From Streptomyces abyssomicinicus (lineage in GTDB: Bacteria; Actinomycetota; Actinomycetes; Streptomycetales; Streptomycetaceae): a stretch of 64,000 nt of DNA. The stretch is from NCBI RefSeq assembly GCF_008974245.1, contig NZ_BBZI01000012.1:62001-126000 (forward strand). Direction: 5' to 3'. The position numbers and the translations under genes were made by a program. Numbering within the stretch: the stretch's first letter is position 1; every line of letters begins with the position of its first letter. Shown in pieces: positions 1 through 8,267 of this stretch. The notes beneath the pieces were generated by a model, which had not been told where the DNA came from, made no database searches, and worked only from the letters and a program-made list of their open reading frames with translations.

Positions 1-695
1 GCCCGGTCGTCGATCAGCAGCACCGCCCCGGGCAGCGCGCGGGCGAGGCGGATGCACAGCTCGGTCTCCTCGCAGCCCAGCGGCCGCCGGTCGCCGTCCC
101 GTCCGATGCCCGTGGCGAAGCCGCCGGCCGCCTCGAAGGCGGTGCGCCGGAACGAGGCGTTGCCGCCCAGCACGTTGCGCACCCGCACCCGGCCGGGCGG
201 CAGGCCGCGGTAGGTGCAGCCCACCACCCAGTCGAACTCCTCCGGGAACCAGGGAGGCCGGCGGCCCGACTCCCAGGCGGGCTCGGTGCGGCCCCCGACC
301 GCCATCACCCGGGGGTCGTCGTACGCCTCGGCGAAGTGGCGCAGCCACCTCGGGTCGGCCACCGCGTCGTCGTCCAGGAAGGCGACCACCTCCCCCCGGG
401 CCTCGGCGATGCCGGTGTTCCGCCCGGCGGACAGGCCGCGCGGGCCGGCGTTGGCGACCACCCGCACCGAGGGCTCGTCCTTGTACTCCCGCTCGAGCCT
501 CTCCCGCAGCACCGGGTTGTGGTCGGCCACCAGCAGGGTCTCCAGGGCGGGCCGGGACTGCGCCCGCACCGATGCCACCGCGGCGAGGATGTCCGCCCAG
601 CGGTCCTCGGTGTAGACGCAGATCACCACCGAGATCTCCGGCAGTGCCGGGCCGGCCGGCAGCCCGCTCCTGTCGTGTGCGGCGGGCCTCGTCAC
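1..695 (-). CDS. Family 2 glycosyltransferase, 3' end outside window
   Basis: The readable 231 codons start at a GTG whose first four bases (GTGA) overlap the stop of the upstream glycosyltransferase, so the two are translationally coupled. The N-terminal half reads as a GT-A fold: an ISVVICVYTED first strand, a FLDDDA acidic motif (nucleotide-sugar and metal binding), a GGNASFRR segment and a GCEETELCIRLA motif with the acidic residues that normally include the catalytic base. No membrane helix is seen in this part. Such enzymes transfer a sugar from an NDP-sugar to a lipid or glycan acceptor; the acceptor cannot be told. The C-terminus lies beyond position 1. Confidence 0.85.
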   Translation of the reverse strand, partial: MTRPAAHDRSGLPAGPALPEISVVICVYTEDRWADILAAVASVRAQSRPALETLLVADHNPVLRERLEREYKDEPSVRVVANAGPRGLSAGRNTGIAEARGEVVAFLDDDAVADPRWLRHFAEAYDDPRVMAVGGRTEPAWESGRRPPWFPEEFDWVVGCTYRGLPPGRVRVRNVLGGNASFRRTAFEAAGGFATGIGRDGDRRPLGCEETELCIRLARALPGAVLLIDDR

Positions 696-1516
696 GACAC
701 CTCGCCGGGGGTCGCGCCGAGCATCGGCGACGGGCGCGAACGCCCGCGCAGGGCCCGGCGGTTGGACCGCTCCGCCAGGATCACCCGGAGCACCCGCAAC
801 CCGTCCCGGACCGCCCGCAGGTTGCTGACGCCGTGGATGCGCAGGTACTCGTGGCTGGGGATCTCCTGCACCTTGAGACCGGCCTTGACGACGCGGATGT
901 TCATCAGGGTCTCGACCTCGAACCCGGTGCAGTCCAGGTCGATCCGGTCCAGGCAGTGACGCCAGAAGGCGTTGTAGCCGTAGCAGAGGTCGGTGTAGCG
1001 GGCGCCGAACTTCCGGTTGACGGCCGCGCACAGCATGCGGTTGCCCAGCTTGCGGACGAAGGTCATGTCGTCGGTGCCGCCGCCGTTGGCGAACCGTGAC
1101 CCCTTGGCGAAGTCCGCGCCGGAGACCAGGGCCGAGACGTAGCTGACGATCTCGTTGCCGTCGGCGGAGCCGTCCGCGTCGATCATGACGACGATGTCGC
1201 CGGTGCAGGCCGCGAACCCGGCGATCAGGGCGTCCCCCTTGCCCTTGCCGGTCTGCCGCACCACCTTGACGTCCGGCCACAGCTCACAGGCCACGGCCAC
1301 GGTGTCGTCGGTGGAGTCGCCGTCGACCAGGACCACCTCGTGGATCCAGTCCGGCAGGGTCTTGAAGACGTACGGAAGGTTCTCCGCCTCGTTCATGGCG
1401 GGGATCACCACGCTGACCGGTGGAGCGATGGCCAGGTGCGAGGTGATCGGCCGGTACCGGTCCGCCGCCGTGTAGATGTCGGGCCCCGGTGTGACCGGGG
1501 GCAGCACTGCGCTCAT
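692..1516 (-). CDS. Family 2 glycosyltransferase, dolichyl-phosphate mannosyltransferase-like
   Basis: This 274-residue GT2 protein has the family layout: VSVVIPAMNEAENL at residues about 34-47, VVLVDGDSTDDT, then a MIDADGS motif in which the DxD aspartates bind metal and nucleotide sugar. No C-terminal membrane helices are evident, so it is a soluble or peripheral single-domain enzyme resembling polyprenol-phosphate mannose/glucose synthases. The ATG start is preceded by an AGGGA ribosome site about 8 nt away. It is the first gene of a pair with the glycosyltransferase downstream (GTGA overlap), suggesting that both act on the same cell-surface glycan. The donor and acceptor are unknown. Confidence 0.85.
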   Translation of the reverse strand: MSAVLPPVTPGPDIYTAADRYRPITSHLAIAPPVSVVIPAMNEAENLPYVFKTLPDWIHEVVLVDGDSTDDTVAVACELWPDVKVVRQTGKGKGDALIAGFAACTGDIVVMIDADGSADGNEIVSYVSALVSGADFAKGSRFANGGGTDDMTFVRKLGNRMLCAAVNRKFGARYTDLCYGYNAFWRHCLDRIDLDCTGFEVETLMNIRVVKAGLKVQEIPSHEYLRIHGVSNLRAVRDGLRVLRVILAERSNRRALRGRSRPSPMLGATPGEVS

Positions 1517-2038
1517 GGGTCTGGTCCCTCTCGTCCGGCGGACCGCCCACCCCCGGGCGGCCGCTGTGAGTCCGGTTCGAAAGGGGGGTTCTCACCTACG
1601 GCATGCAGGAAGGGATCTCCACGCGTGCCGGGTGAGCCGGCAGAACTGTCCGGGCCCCGTTGGCCGGAGCCCGGGCGCGCGGCACGACTCGAGGACCGGT
1701 CGTGTCATCGAGCACCCCCCTACCGCGCGACCGCCCCTGTCCGTCCTGGCTCCGAGCCCTCCCCCTGAACCGCACAACGACGGACCGGTGCGTATGAGAT
1801 GTATGACGATATTGGCAATTGGTCGGTAATCGCAATACCTGAAAGGTGATCCGACGGTTTGCCGGGATGAGGCGTTCCGTCCGTTTACCGACCCGATCGC
1901 CGGATGACGGGCCCAATCTGACGCAATGACGGGACGGCGGTCAAGATGCCGAATTCGCACGTGACACGCGTTAACTGATGGTTCATCGGGGATTGGGTGG
2001 GGGATCACCGCCGTGACGAGACGTCGTCGCATGGTTTG
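1517..2038. other. Intergenic region between divergent genes, no gene seen
   Basis: This non-coding stretch separates the divergent glycosyltransferase pair and first lipase. Its middle (about 1790-2030) is less GC-rich than the surroundings and probably holds the promoters for the leftward genes. Open frames here look like random high-GC frames with no family features. I see no tRNA, terminator or convincing repeat. Confidence 0.5.
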
Positions 2039-2073
2039 TTGACATGCCCACTTCCTGTCAACGCGTGTAGCTG
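2039..2073 (+). promoter_or_regulatory. Conserved 35-nt block upstream of lipase 1
   Basis: The block starts TTGACATG, contains CACTTCC and GTCAACGCG, and ends GTAGCTG. 31 of 35 positions match the block at 3130-3164 before the second lipase, while flanking sequence differs. TTGACA and TAGCTG look like -35/-10 elements but are 23 nt apart, longer than usual, so the conserved centre may be an activator or repressor site rather than a plain promoter. I recall similar blocks upstream of other secreted Streptomyces enzymes, but that is memory only. Confidence 0.6.
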
Positions 2074-2121
2074 GTACCACAGTTCAGGCAGAGACAACTG
2101 CAGACCAGGGAGGCTCCACCC

Positions 2122-2925
2122 ATGAGACGTTTCCGTACGTCCGCCGTCGTGAGCTCGTTCCTCCTCTCCGTAGGCCTCGCCTTCACGGGCGCGGCCGCGG
2201 CACAGGCGTCCGCCCAGGCGGCCGGAGCGTACGTCGCGCTCGGTGACTCGTACTCCTCCGGTGTGGGGGCCGGGAGTTACACGGCCGAGAGCGGCAACTG
2301 CAAGCGCAGCACCAACGCGTACCCGCAGCTCTGGGCCAACGCCAACTCGCCGTCCTCGTTCTCGTTCGTGGCCTGCGGGGGAGCCACGACGAGTTCGGTG
2401 CGCAGCTCGCAGATGGCCCCGCTCAACGCGAACACCGCCCTGGTCTCGGTGACCGCCGGCGGCAACGACGCCGGGTTCGCGGACGTCATGACGACCTGCG
2501 TCATCAGCTCGAACTCGGTGTGCGTCGACCGGATCAACTCGGCGCGGTCGTTCATCACCTCGACGCTGCCGGGGAACCTCGACTCCCTGTACGCCGACAT
2601 CGAGAACCGCGCCCCCAACGCCCGGGTCGTCGTCCTGGGCTACCCCAAGTTCTACGACGTCGCGGCGGTCTGCGTCGGCCTCTCCGACACCAAGCGTTCG
2701 GCGATCAACGCGGCGGCCGACCACCTGAACTCCGTCATCGCCGGGCGTGCTTCGGCCCACGGGTTCGCCTTCGGGGATGTCCGCCCCACCTTCTCGGGGC
2801 ACGAGATCTGCTCCGGCAGCTCCTGGCTGCACAGCGTGAACTGGACGAACATCGGTGAGTCCTACCACCCGAAGGCGGCCGGCCAGTCCGGCGGTTACCT
2901 CCCGGTCCTGAACGCCAACGACTGA
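2122..2925 (+). CDS. Secreted SGNH/GDSL lipase-esterase (copy 1)
   Basis: This 267-residue secreted hydrolase has an N-terminal signal peptide (MRRFR basic start, hydrophobic stretch about residues 8-25, Ala-rich cleavage region near 28-36). The SGNH catalytic blocks are clear: GDSYSSG with nucleophile Ser43, the GGND block III, and a C-terminal SYHP block with the catalytic His. Six cysteines in the mature part suit three disulfides, as in the Streptomyces rimosus/coelicolor lipases of this subgroup. It should hydrolyse aryl esters and acylglycerols outside the cell. The start follows a GGGAGG ribosome site. The next gene is a close full-length paralog, so this is a tandem duplication. Preceded by the 35-nt block and followed by a strong hairpin. 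Confidence 0.95.
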   Translation: MRRFRTSAVVSSFLLSVGLAFTGAAAAQASAQAAGAYVALGDSYSSGVGAGSYTAESGNCKRSTNAYPQLWANANSPSSFSFVACGGATTSSVRSSQMAPLNANTALVSVTAGGNDAGFADVMTTCVISSNSVCVDRINSARSFITSTLPGNLDSLYADIENRAPNARVVVLGYPKFYDVAAVCVGLSDTKRSAINAAADHLNSVIAGRASAHGFAFGDVRPTFSGHEICSGSSWLHSVNWTNIGESYHPKAAGQSGGYLPVLNAND

Positions 2926-2945
2926 CGTCCCCGGCGAGCGGCCGC

Positions 2946-2976
2946 GCCCCCGTCGCCCGTTCAGGGCGCGGGGGCC
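2946..2976 (+). terminator. Hairpin terminator after lipase 1
   Basis: GCGCCCCCG-type left arm and GGGCGcGGGGGC right arm give about 12 paired bases with one bulge and a short GTTCA loop, 20 bp after the lipase stop. There is no T-run, as is usual in Streptomyces. It separates the two lipases into separate transcripts. Confidence 0.75.
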
Positions 2977-3129
2977 GTGGCGTTCGGTCCGTTTCCCTCC
3001 GCCTGTGACCGATCGGCGGCGAATGCGCCGCGCCTGAGCATTCGTCGGGATTCGGTACGGGATCATCGTCCCGGCCGGTGTCATCCTTCCGTCCACGCGG
3101 AGAAAAGGCGGCTCCGGCAGATGAATTTT

Positions 3130-3164
3130 TTGACATGAGCACTTCCCGTCAACGCGCGTAGCTG
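3130..3164 (+). promoter_or_regulatory. Conserved 35-nt block upstream of lipase 2
   Basis: Second copy of the TTGACATG...CACTTCC...GTCAACGCG...GTAGCTG block, with identical length and spacing to 2039-2073; the differences are at four positions. The distance to the lipase start is similar (about 45-50 nt). The duplicated control region implies that both lipases are co-regulated although a terminator separates them. Confidence 0.6.
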
Positions 3165-3207
3165 TCACAGTTCCCGCAGGAATTTCGCAGACCATGGAGG
3201 CCCCCCC

Positions 3208-4011
3208 ATGAGACGTGTTCGCGCGTCCGCAGTTGTGAGCTCTTTCCTTCTCGCCGTGGCCCTCGCCTTCACCGGTGCGGCGGCCGCACAGGCGTCCGCC
3301 CAGGCCGCCGGCGCGTACGTGGCGCTCGGCGACTCCTACTCCTCAGGAGTGGGAGCGGGCAGTTACCAGACGTCCAGCGGGAACTGCAAGCGCAGCAACC
3401 TCGCGTACCCGCAGCTGTGGGCCAACGCGAACCAGCCCTCGGCCTTCTCCTTCATGGCCTGTTCCGGCGCGACGACGAGTTCGGTGCGCAGCTCGCAGCT
3501 GGCCCCGCTCAACTCGAGCACCGCCCTGGTCTCCGTGAGCGCCGGCGGCAACGACGCCGGGTTCGCCGACGTCATGCAGACCTGTGTGATCAGCAGCGAC
3601 ACGACCTGCCTCAACCGGATCGCCACGGCGCGCAGCTACATCACGTCGACGCTGCCCGGGAACCTCAACGCGCTGTACGCCGACATCAAGAACCGCGCCC
3701 CCAACGCCCGGGTCGTCGTCCTGGGCTACCCGAAGTTCTACAACGTGGCGGCGATCTGCGCCGGTCTCTCCGACACCAAGCGCACGGCGATCAACCAGGC
3801 GGCCGACCTGCTCAACTCGACCACGTCGGGGCGTGCCTCGGCCTACGGGTTCCGCTTCGGTGACGTCCGGCCCACCTTCACCGGGCACGAGCTCTGCTCC
3901 GGCGACTCCTGGCTGCACAGCGTGAACATCACGTCCATCGGTGAGTCCTACCACCCGAAGGCGGCGGGCCAGTCGGGCGGTTACCTGCCCGTCCTGAACG
4001 CCAACGACTGA
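3208..4011 (+). CDS. Secreted SGNH/GDSL lipase-esterase (copy 2)
   Basis: A 267-residue paralog of the preceding lipase, the same length and alignable without gaps. It keeps the signal peptide, GDSYSSG nucleophile motif (Ser43), GGND block, SYHP histidine block and six cysteines. Differences cluster in surface-like segments (for example ITSIGESYHP against WTNIGESYHP just before the His block, and TTCLN against SVCVD), so substrate range may differ. A GGAGG ribosome site lies 7-8 nt before the ATG. It acts outside the cell on esters/lipids. The copies are similar enough for a fairly recent duplication or for gene conversion to have kept them alike. Confidence 0.95.
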   Translation: MRRVRASAVVSSFLLAVALAFTGAAAAQASAQAAGAYVALGDSYSSGVGAGSYQTSSGNCKRSNLAYPQLWANANQPSAFSFMACSGATTSSVRSSQLAPLNSSTALVSVSAGGNDAGFADVMQTCVISSDTTCLNRIATARSYITSTLPGNLNALYADIKNRAPNARVVVLGYPKFYNVAAICAGLSDTKRTAINQAADLLNSTTSGRASAYGFRFGDVRPTFTGHELCSGDSWLHSVNITSIGESYHPKAAGQSGGYLPVLNAND

Positions 4012-4028
4012 CGCGGACGGCCGTGACC

Positions 4029-4061
4029 GCGCCCCCGTGCCCCGACCGGGCCCGGGGGCGC
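4029..4061 (+). terminator. Hairpin terminator after lipase 2
   Basis: GCGCCCCCG and CGGGGGCGC arms form a perfect 9-bp stem (more with the inner GC pairs), 17 bp after the stop codon. It lies between the convergent lipase and Ser/Thr kinase genes. Confidence 0.75.
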
Positions 4062-4082
4062 TGCCGTTCCCGGGCACCGGCC

Positions 4083-4160
4083 CCCGGGACCTGCCGCCCG
4101 GGACCGGTCCCCGGACCTGCCACCCGGGACCGGTCCCCGGACGGTCCCCGGACCGGTCTG
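4083..4160. repeat. 26-bp-period GC-rich tandem repeat
   Basis: The 20-nt unit CCCGGGACCGGTCCCCGGAC occurs exactly at 4097-4116 and 4123-4142, with degenerate partial copies on both sides. Each unit is itself palindromic around ACCGGT, so the region can fold into several hairpins just after the kinase gene end (read leftward). Confidence 0.7.
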
Positions 4161-4165
4161 CGGGA

Positions 4166-5785
4166 TCAGTCCTCGCCCTCGTCAGGATCGGGGGAGGGCT
4201 CCTCCGAGTGGTCCGGGGGCTCGCACACCACGGCGACGGACACGGAGTTCGAGGTCGCCTCGAGCGGCTTGTCGACCTCGACGTGCACGGCCCCCTCCAG
4301 TGCCCCCTCCACGCCGTCCAGGTTCAGCTGGACCCGCTCCTCCCGGGCGGTCTCCCCGCCCTCAACGAAGGCCAGCGTCCGCCATCCCTCGTCCACCGCG
4401 TGGTCGAGCCCGTCGGACACCCAGCGGTAGCGCACCTCGGCCGGCAGCCGGCCCACCGTGAACGAGGCGGTCAGGGAGGGCCGTTGCTCCGCCGGAGGCG
4501 GGCAGGCGCCGCCGTACTCGGTGTGCGAGCCGGTCACCGTGACCCGCACCGACTGGGCCGGCTGCGTCGAGGGGGACGGGCTCGGGCTCGCCGACGTCGC
4601 GGAGGGGGAAGGGCTCGGCTCGTCACCCTTCCCGGAGGACGGCTCGGCGCTGCGTGTGCCGGCGCCCGAGGTCGCCGAGGCGCCGGGGTCGGAGGGATCG
4701 TCCCCGCGGTCCGCCAGCTTCCACGCCAGCCCCGCCACCAGCAGGGCCAGCACCAGCACACCCACCACCAGGGCGGTCCGCGCCCCGTCCCCGCCGCGGT
4801 CGTCGTCCGGGCGCCGTGTCTCGTCGAAGCGGCGCGGGGGAGGCGGCGGCGGTGGCGCGGCGACGTGGTGCCCGGTCCCGCGGCGCGGGCTGCCGTCGCC
4901 CGGCGGGAGGGGGACCGTCGCGGCGGTGGCGCCGGCGGACGCCGCCGGTCCGGGGTCGCCGCCCGCGGCCACCAGGCGCAGTTGCCGCTCGGCCGCCTCC
5001 CCGGTGATCCGCCGCGCCGGGTCCTTGCGCAGCAGCCCGTCGATCACCCCGGCCAGCGGTCCGGCCCAGCGGGGCGGCGCCTGCGGCTCGTCCACCACCG
5101 CCCGCAGCGTGGACAGCGGGGTGTCGAGCCGGAACGGGGAGCTGCCCTCGACCGCCGCGTAGAGCAGCACGCCCAGCGACCACAGGTCCGCCTCGGGGCC
5201 CGACGGGCGGCCGAGGGCACGTTCCGGCGCCAGGTACTCGGGGGAGCCGATCACCTCGCCGGTGCGGGTCAGCGCCGTGTCCCCGGCCAGGGTGGCGATG
5301 CCGAAGTCGGTGAGGACCACCCGGCCGTCGTTGGAGATCAGCACATTGGCCGGTTTCACGTCCCGGTGCAGCACCCCCACCTCGTGCGCGGCCCGCAGCG
5401 CGGCCAGCACGTCCGCCCCGACGGCCGCCGCCCGGGCCGGGGGCAGCGCGCCCTCGGCCTCCAGCACGTCGGACAGTGACAGGCCGCGGACCAGCTCCAT
5501 CACGATCCAGGGGCGCCCGCCGTCGGTGACCACGTCGTAGACCGTCACCACCGAGCGGTGCGAGATGCGGGCCGCCGCCCAGGCCTCCCGCTCCAGCCGG
5601 GCGTACATGCGCTCGACCTCGTCGTCCGGCAGTCCGGCCGGCGCGCGGACCTCCTTGACGGCCACCTCGCGGCGCAGCACCTCGTCGCGGGCCCGCCACA
5701 CCGTGCCCATCCCGCCGCTGCCGAGCGGGGACAGCAGGCGGTAACGGCCGGAGACGAGGCGTTCCGCGTCCGGTTCCTCCGTCAT
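4166..5785 (-). CDS. Membrane-anchored Ser/Thr protein kinase (PknB type)
   Basis: This 539-residue protein has a complete N-terminal Hanks kinase domain (about 13-265): GSGGMG nucleotide loop, VAVKE with the ATP lysine, HRDVKPANV with catalytic Asp, DFG metal motif and SPEYLAPE activation segment. A Pro/Ala-rich linker follows, with a run of seven prolines. One membrane helix (ALVVGVLVLALLVAGLAW, about 335-355) leads to an outside part rich in Ser-Pro repeats, then a folded-looking domain with two cysteines (ACPP and VVCEP) that may form a disulfide. There are no PASTA repeats, so the signal sensed is unknown. The RBS is GAGGTG. It lies convergent to the lipases; a functional link is not shown. 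Confidence 0.93.
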   Translation of the reverse strand: MTEEPDAERLVSGRYRLLSPLGSGGMGTVWRARDEVLRREVAVKEVRAPAGLPDDEVERMYARLEREAWAAARISHRSVVTVYDVVTDGGRPWIVMELVRGLSLSDVLEAEGALPPARAAAVGADVLAALRAAHEVGVLHRDVKPANVLISNDGRVVLTDFGIATLAGDTALTRTGEVIGSPEYLAPERALGRPSGPEADLWSLGVLLYAAVEGSSPFRLDTPLSTLRAVVDEPQAPPRWAGPLAGVIDGLLRKDPARRITGEAAERQLRLVAAGGDPGPAASAGATAATVPLPPGDGSPRRGTGHHVAAPPPPPPPRRFDETRRPDDDRGGDGARTALVVGVLVLALLVAGLAWKLADRGDDPSDPGASATSGAGTRSAEPSSGKGDEPSPSPSATSASPSPSPSTQPAQSVRVTVTGSHTEYGGACPPPAEQRPSLTASFTVGRLPAEVRYRWVSDGLDHAVDEGWRTLAFVEGGETAREERVQLNLDGVEGALEGAVHVEVDKPLEATSNSVSVAVVCEPPDHSEEPSPDPDEGED

Positions 5786-6147
5786 GGCTCACCTCTTCTC
5801 TCCAGGACCGGGTGACCGGGTGACCGGTTCACCCCGGGAACGCTTTTCGGAACGTTCCACGGGGGTACGGGGACTGCCGGGGCGTGGCCTCCCCGGTGTT
5901 CTGCCCGCCCGCGGGGCGGGGGATGCGCGACGGGCGTCACCCGCGGTGACCTGCGATCCTGGTGGCGAGGTCCGGCCGGCCGCTGTGCCGGGTGTCCAAC
6001 TCGCCCTGAAACCTCATGCATCGGGTGAGGAGTTGTCAACCGTCTTGCGGAAAAGGTGAATTCTGTGATCGAGATGCGCCATCCCCCACCAAGGGCGATA
6101 GGGTTGCCCTGCCCGGGCCGGGTGGACTCGTACGGGTGGGGAGTGTC
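5786..6147. other. Divergent intergenic region with short GGTGACC repeats
   Basis: It lies between the leftward kinase and rightward small-protein gene. Near the kinase start (about 5808-5835) there are direct GGTGACC(C/G) repeats next to an inverted GGTTCACC, a possible protein-binding site close to the kinase ribosome site. No gene is convincing in the rest. Confidence 0.45.
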
Positions 6148-6414
6148 ATGGAACAGATAACGATGCGTAACAGGGCGCGAGTCCCTGCGATCACCTGCGG
6201 AAGCAGCGCGAGCAGTTCGCGCCTCGACCGCCATCTGTCGGTGCTTTCGGGCCCCGCCATACCTCAGCGCGAGACGGTGGAGGCCACCTCGCTGATGCGC
6301 GAGCTGACGGCGCGTGACGTGCCGCGGGAGCGCGGCAAGGGGCACCGGGTCCAGCGGGTGTCGCTCTTCGCGCCGCTGCGCCGGCTGACCCGCTCGCTCT
6401 TCGGCGGGCGCTGA
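6148..6414 (+). CDS. Small basic conserved-looking protein, 88 aa
   Basis: The 88-residue product has no membrane helix and many Arg/Ser residues. The N-terminal part (ITCGSSASSSRLDRHLSVL) contains a single Cys; the C-terminus is strongly basic (RVSLFAPLRRLTRSLFGGR) and may be an amphipathic helix. An ATG with GGGGAG 6-7 nt upstream supports this start over longer frames. I believe similar small proteins occur in other Streptomyces at this position, but no function is known. It stands alone between divergent and same-strand promoters. Small size makes the call less secure than its neighbours. Confidence 0.7.
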   Translation: MEQITMRNRARVPAITCGSSASSSRLDRHLSVLSGPAIPQRETVEATSLMRELTARDVPRERGKGHRVQRVSLFAPLRRLTRSLFGGR

Positions 6415-6785
6415 GCCGTCCGCCCCCACCGCCGGTTCTCCGCTGCGCACACGACACTCCCGTCGTCCCCTCGACCCGCAGCGGAGGCCGGCGCCGTCGT
6501 TCCCATGGTGCCGCCCGGGCGCTGTCGCCTCCGCCGGTCCGAAAGGACCGCACGGACCGCATGGACCGCCGCGCGGCGGTCTGTGCGGCCGCCGCCGATC
6601 GTGGTGTGAACCTTGTCTCTCCTCCCAGAGCGGCCCCGCTCGCTCTGGCGCGCCCAAGCGAGCGCTCGCTAACTTGAGCGGCGGACGACGCCCCCAAGCG
6701 CTCGGCATCCCCCCCGGCCCCCGGCTTCGCCCGGGCCGGGGGGCCCGTGAGCCGGGGCCCCAGCCCCGCCCTGGAGGACGCACTG
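6415..6785. other. Leader region of the aldehyde dehydrogenase gene
   Basis: This is non-coding on the + strand. It contains the 14-bp palindrome at 6657-6670 and, at about 6690-6745, a C/G-rich hairpin-forming segment (GGCCCCCGGCTTCGCC...) related to the dispersed palindromic sequence at about 9622-9710. The RBS GGAGG for the next gene is near 6771. Other open frames here look spurious. Confidence 0.5.
6657..6670. promoter_or_regulatory. Perfect 14-bp palindrome, likely TetR-type operator
   Basis: AGCGAGCGCTCGCT reads the same on both strands and sits about 115 bp upstream of the aldehyde dehydrogenase start. Its form (even-spaced, GCGC centre, AGCGAGC arms) is typical of TetR-family operators. 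No TetR gene is adjacent; the nearest is at 10.8-11.5 kb. Confidence 0.55.
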
Positions 6786-8177
6786 ATGAAGGCACACGAC
6801 GGCATGTACATCGACGGGGCCTGGAGGGCGGCCGCCGGGCCCGACACGATCGCCGTCCTGAACCCCGCCGACGAGCAGGTCATCGCCCAGGTGCCGGCCG
6901 GTTCGGCCGAGGACGTGGACGCGGCGGTCCGGGCCGCCCGTGCCGCGCTGCCGGCCTGGGCGGCCACGCCGCCCTCCGAGCGCGCCGCCCGGCTGGCCGC
7001 CCTGCGCGACGTGCTGACCGCCCGCAAGGACGAGATCGCCGAGACCGTCACCGCGGAGCTGGGGGCACCGCTCGGGTTCTCGCAGAAGGTGCACGCCGCC
7101 TCGCCCATCGCGGTCTGCGGCTCCTACGCGGACCTGGCCGCCTCCTTCCCCTTCGAGGAGAAGGTCGGCAACTCCACGGTGTACCAGGAGCCGATCGGCG
7201 TGGTCGCCGCGATCACCCCGTGGAACTACCCGCTGCACCAGATCGTCGCCAAGGTGGCCCCCGCGCTGGCGGCGGGCTGCACGGTCGTCCTCAAGCCGGC
7301 CGAGGACACCCCGCTGACCGCTCAGCTCTTCGCCGAGGCGGTCGACGAGGCGGGGGTGCCGGCCGGTGTCTTCAACCTGGTCACCGGGCTGGGCCCGGTC
7401 ACCGGGCAGGCGCTGGCCGAGCACGACGGCGTCGACATGGTGTCGTTCACCGGCTCCACCGCCGTCGGCCGCTCCATCGCCGCCACCGCCGGGGCCGGGC
7501 TGAAGAAGGTCTCCCTCGAGCTGGGCGGCAAGTCCGCCAACGTGATCCTGCCCAGCGCCGACCTCGGCAAGGCGGTCGCGGTGGGTGTGGCCAACGTGAT
7601 GGCCAACTCGGGTCAGACCTGCAGCGCCTGGACCCGGATGCTGGTCGACGCCGACCGGTACGAGGAGGCCGTGGAGCTCGCCGCGCAGGCCGCCGCCAAG
7701 TACGGGGACCGGATCGGGCCGCTGGTCAACGCCAAGCAGCAGGCGCGGGTGCGCGGTTACATCGAGAAGGGCGTGGCCGAGGGCGCCCGCCTGGTGGCCG
7801 GCGGCCCCGAGGCCCCCGCCGGGAAGAAGGGCTTCCACGTCAGCCCCACCGTCTTCGCGGACGTCACCCCTGGGATGACCATCGCCCAGGAGGAGATCTT
7901 CGGGCCGGTGCTGACCGTCCTGAAGTACCAGGACGAGGACGACGCCGTGCGCATCGCCAACGGCACCGTGTACGGACTGGCGGGCGCGGTCTGGGCGGGC
8001 GACGAGGCGGAGGCCGTCGCCTTCGCGCGCCGCCTGGAGACCGGGCAGGTCGACATCAACGGCGGCCGGTTCAACCCGCTGGCCCCCTTCGGCGGCTACA
8101 AGCACTCCGGGGTGGGCCGGGAACTCGGCTCGCACGGGCTGGCCGAGTTCCTCCAGACCAAGTCCCTCCAGTTCTGA
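6786..8177 (+). CDS. NAD(P)-dependent aldehyde dehydrogenase
   Basis: This 463-residue enzyme oxidises an aldehyde to a carboxylic acid. The catalytic Cys is in NSGQTCSAW (Cys279 from this start) and the general-base Glu is in LELGGKSAN (Glu245); TPWNYP and GSTAVG belong to the cofactor-binding fold, and EEIFGPVL and PFGGYKHSG are family signatures. I start at the ATG preceded by GGAGG 9 nt upstream; a GTG 39 nt earlier is in frame but has no such site. It is followed by a Zn alcohol dehydrogenase on the same strand, so the pair could convert an alcohol to an acid in two steps. The substrate is unknown. Confidence 0.93.
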   Translation: MKAHDGMYIDGAWRAAAGPDTIAVLNPADEQVIAQVPAGSAEDVDAAVRAARAALPAWAATPPSERAARLAALRDVLTARKDEIAETVTAELGAPLGFSQKVHAASPIAVCGSYADLAASFPFEEKVGNSTVYQEPIGVVAAITPWNYPLHQIVAKVAPALAAGCTVVLKPAEDTPLTAQLFAEAVDEAGVPAGVFNLVTGLGPVTGQALAEHDGVDMVSFTGSTAVGRSIAATAGAGLKKVSLELGGKSANVILPSADLGKAVAVGVANVMANSGQTCSAWTRMLVDADRYEEAVELAAQAAAKYGDRIGPLVNAKQQARVRGYIEKGVAEGARLVAGGPEAPAGKKGFHVSPTVFADVTPGMTIAQEEIFGPVLTVLKYQDEDDAVRIANGTVYGLAGAVWAGDEAEAVAFARRLETGQVDINGGRFNPLAPFGGYKHSGVGRELGSHGLAEFLQTKSLQF

Positions 8178-8232
8178 GCCCCGCTTCTGAGCCCTTCCGG
8201 TTCTGATCCCTACCGGTTCTGAGCCGTTCCAG
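8172..8232 (+). repeat. Four tandem 13-16-bp repeats
   Basis: Units TTCTGAGCC(C/G)(T/C).. recur at 8172, 8185, 8201 and 8217 with a 16-bp period after the first. The first unit includes the last sense codon and stop of the aldehyde dehydrogenase (TTC TGA). It looks like slippage expansion of the gene end; no hairpin is seen. Confidence 0.8.
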
Positions 8233-8267
8233 TCCCAAGTCCCCCCATTTCCAGGAGCGTTCATCCC

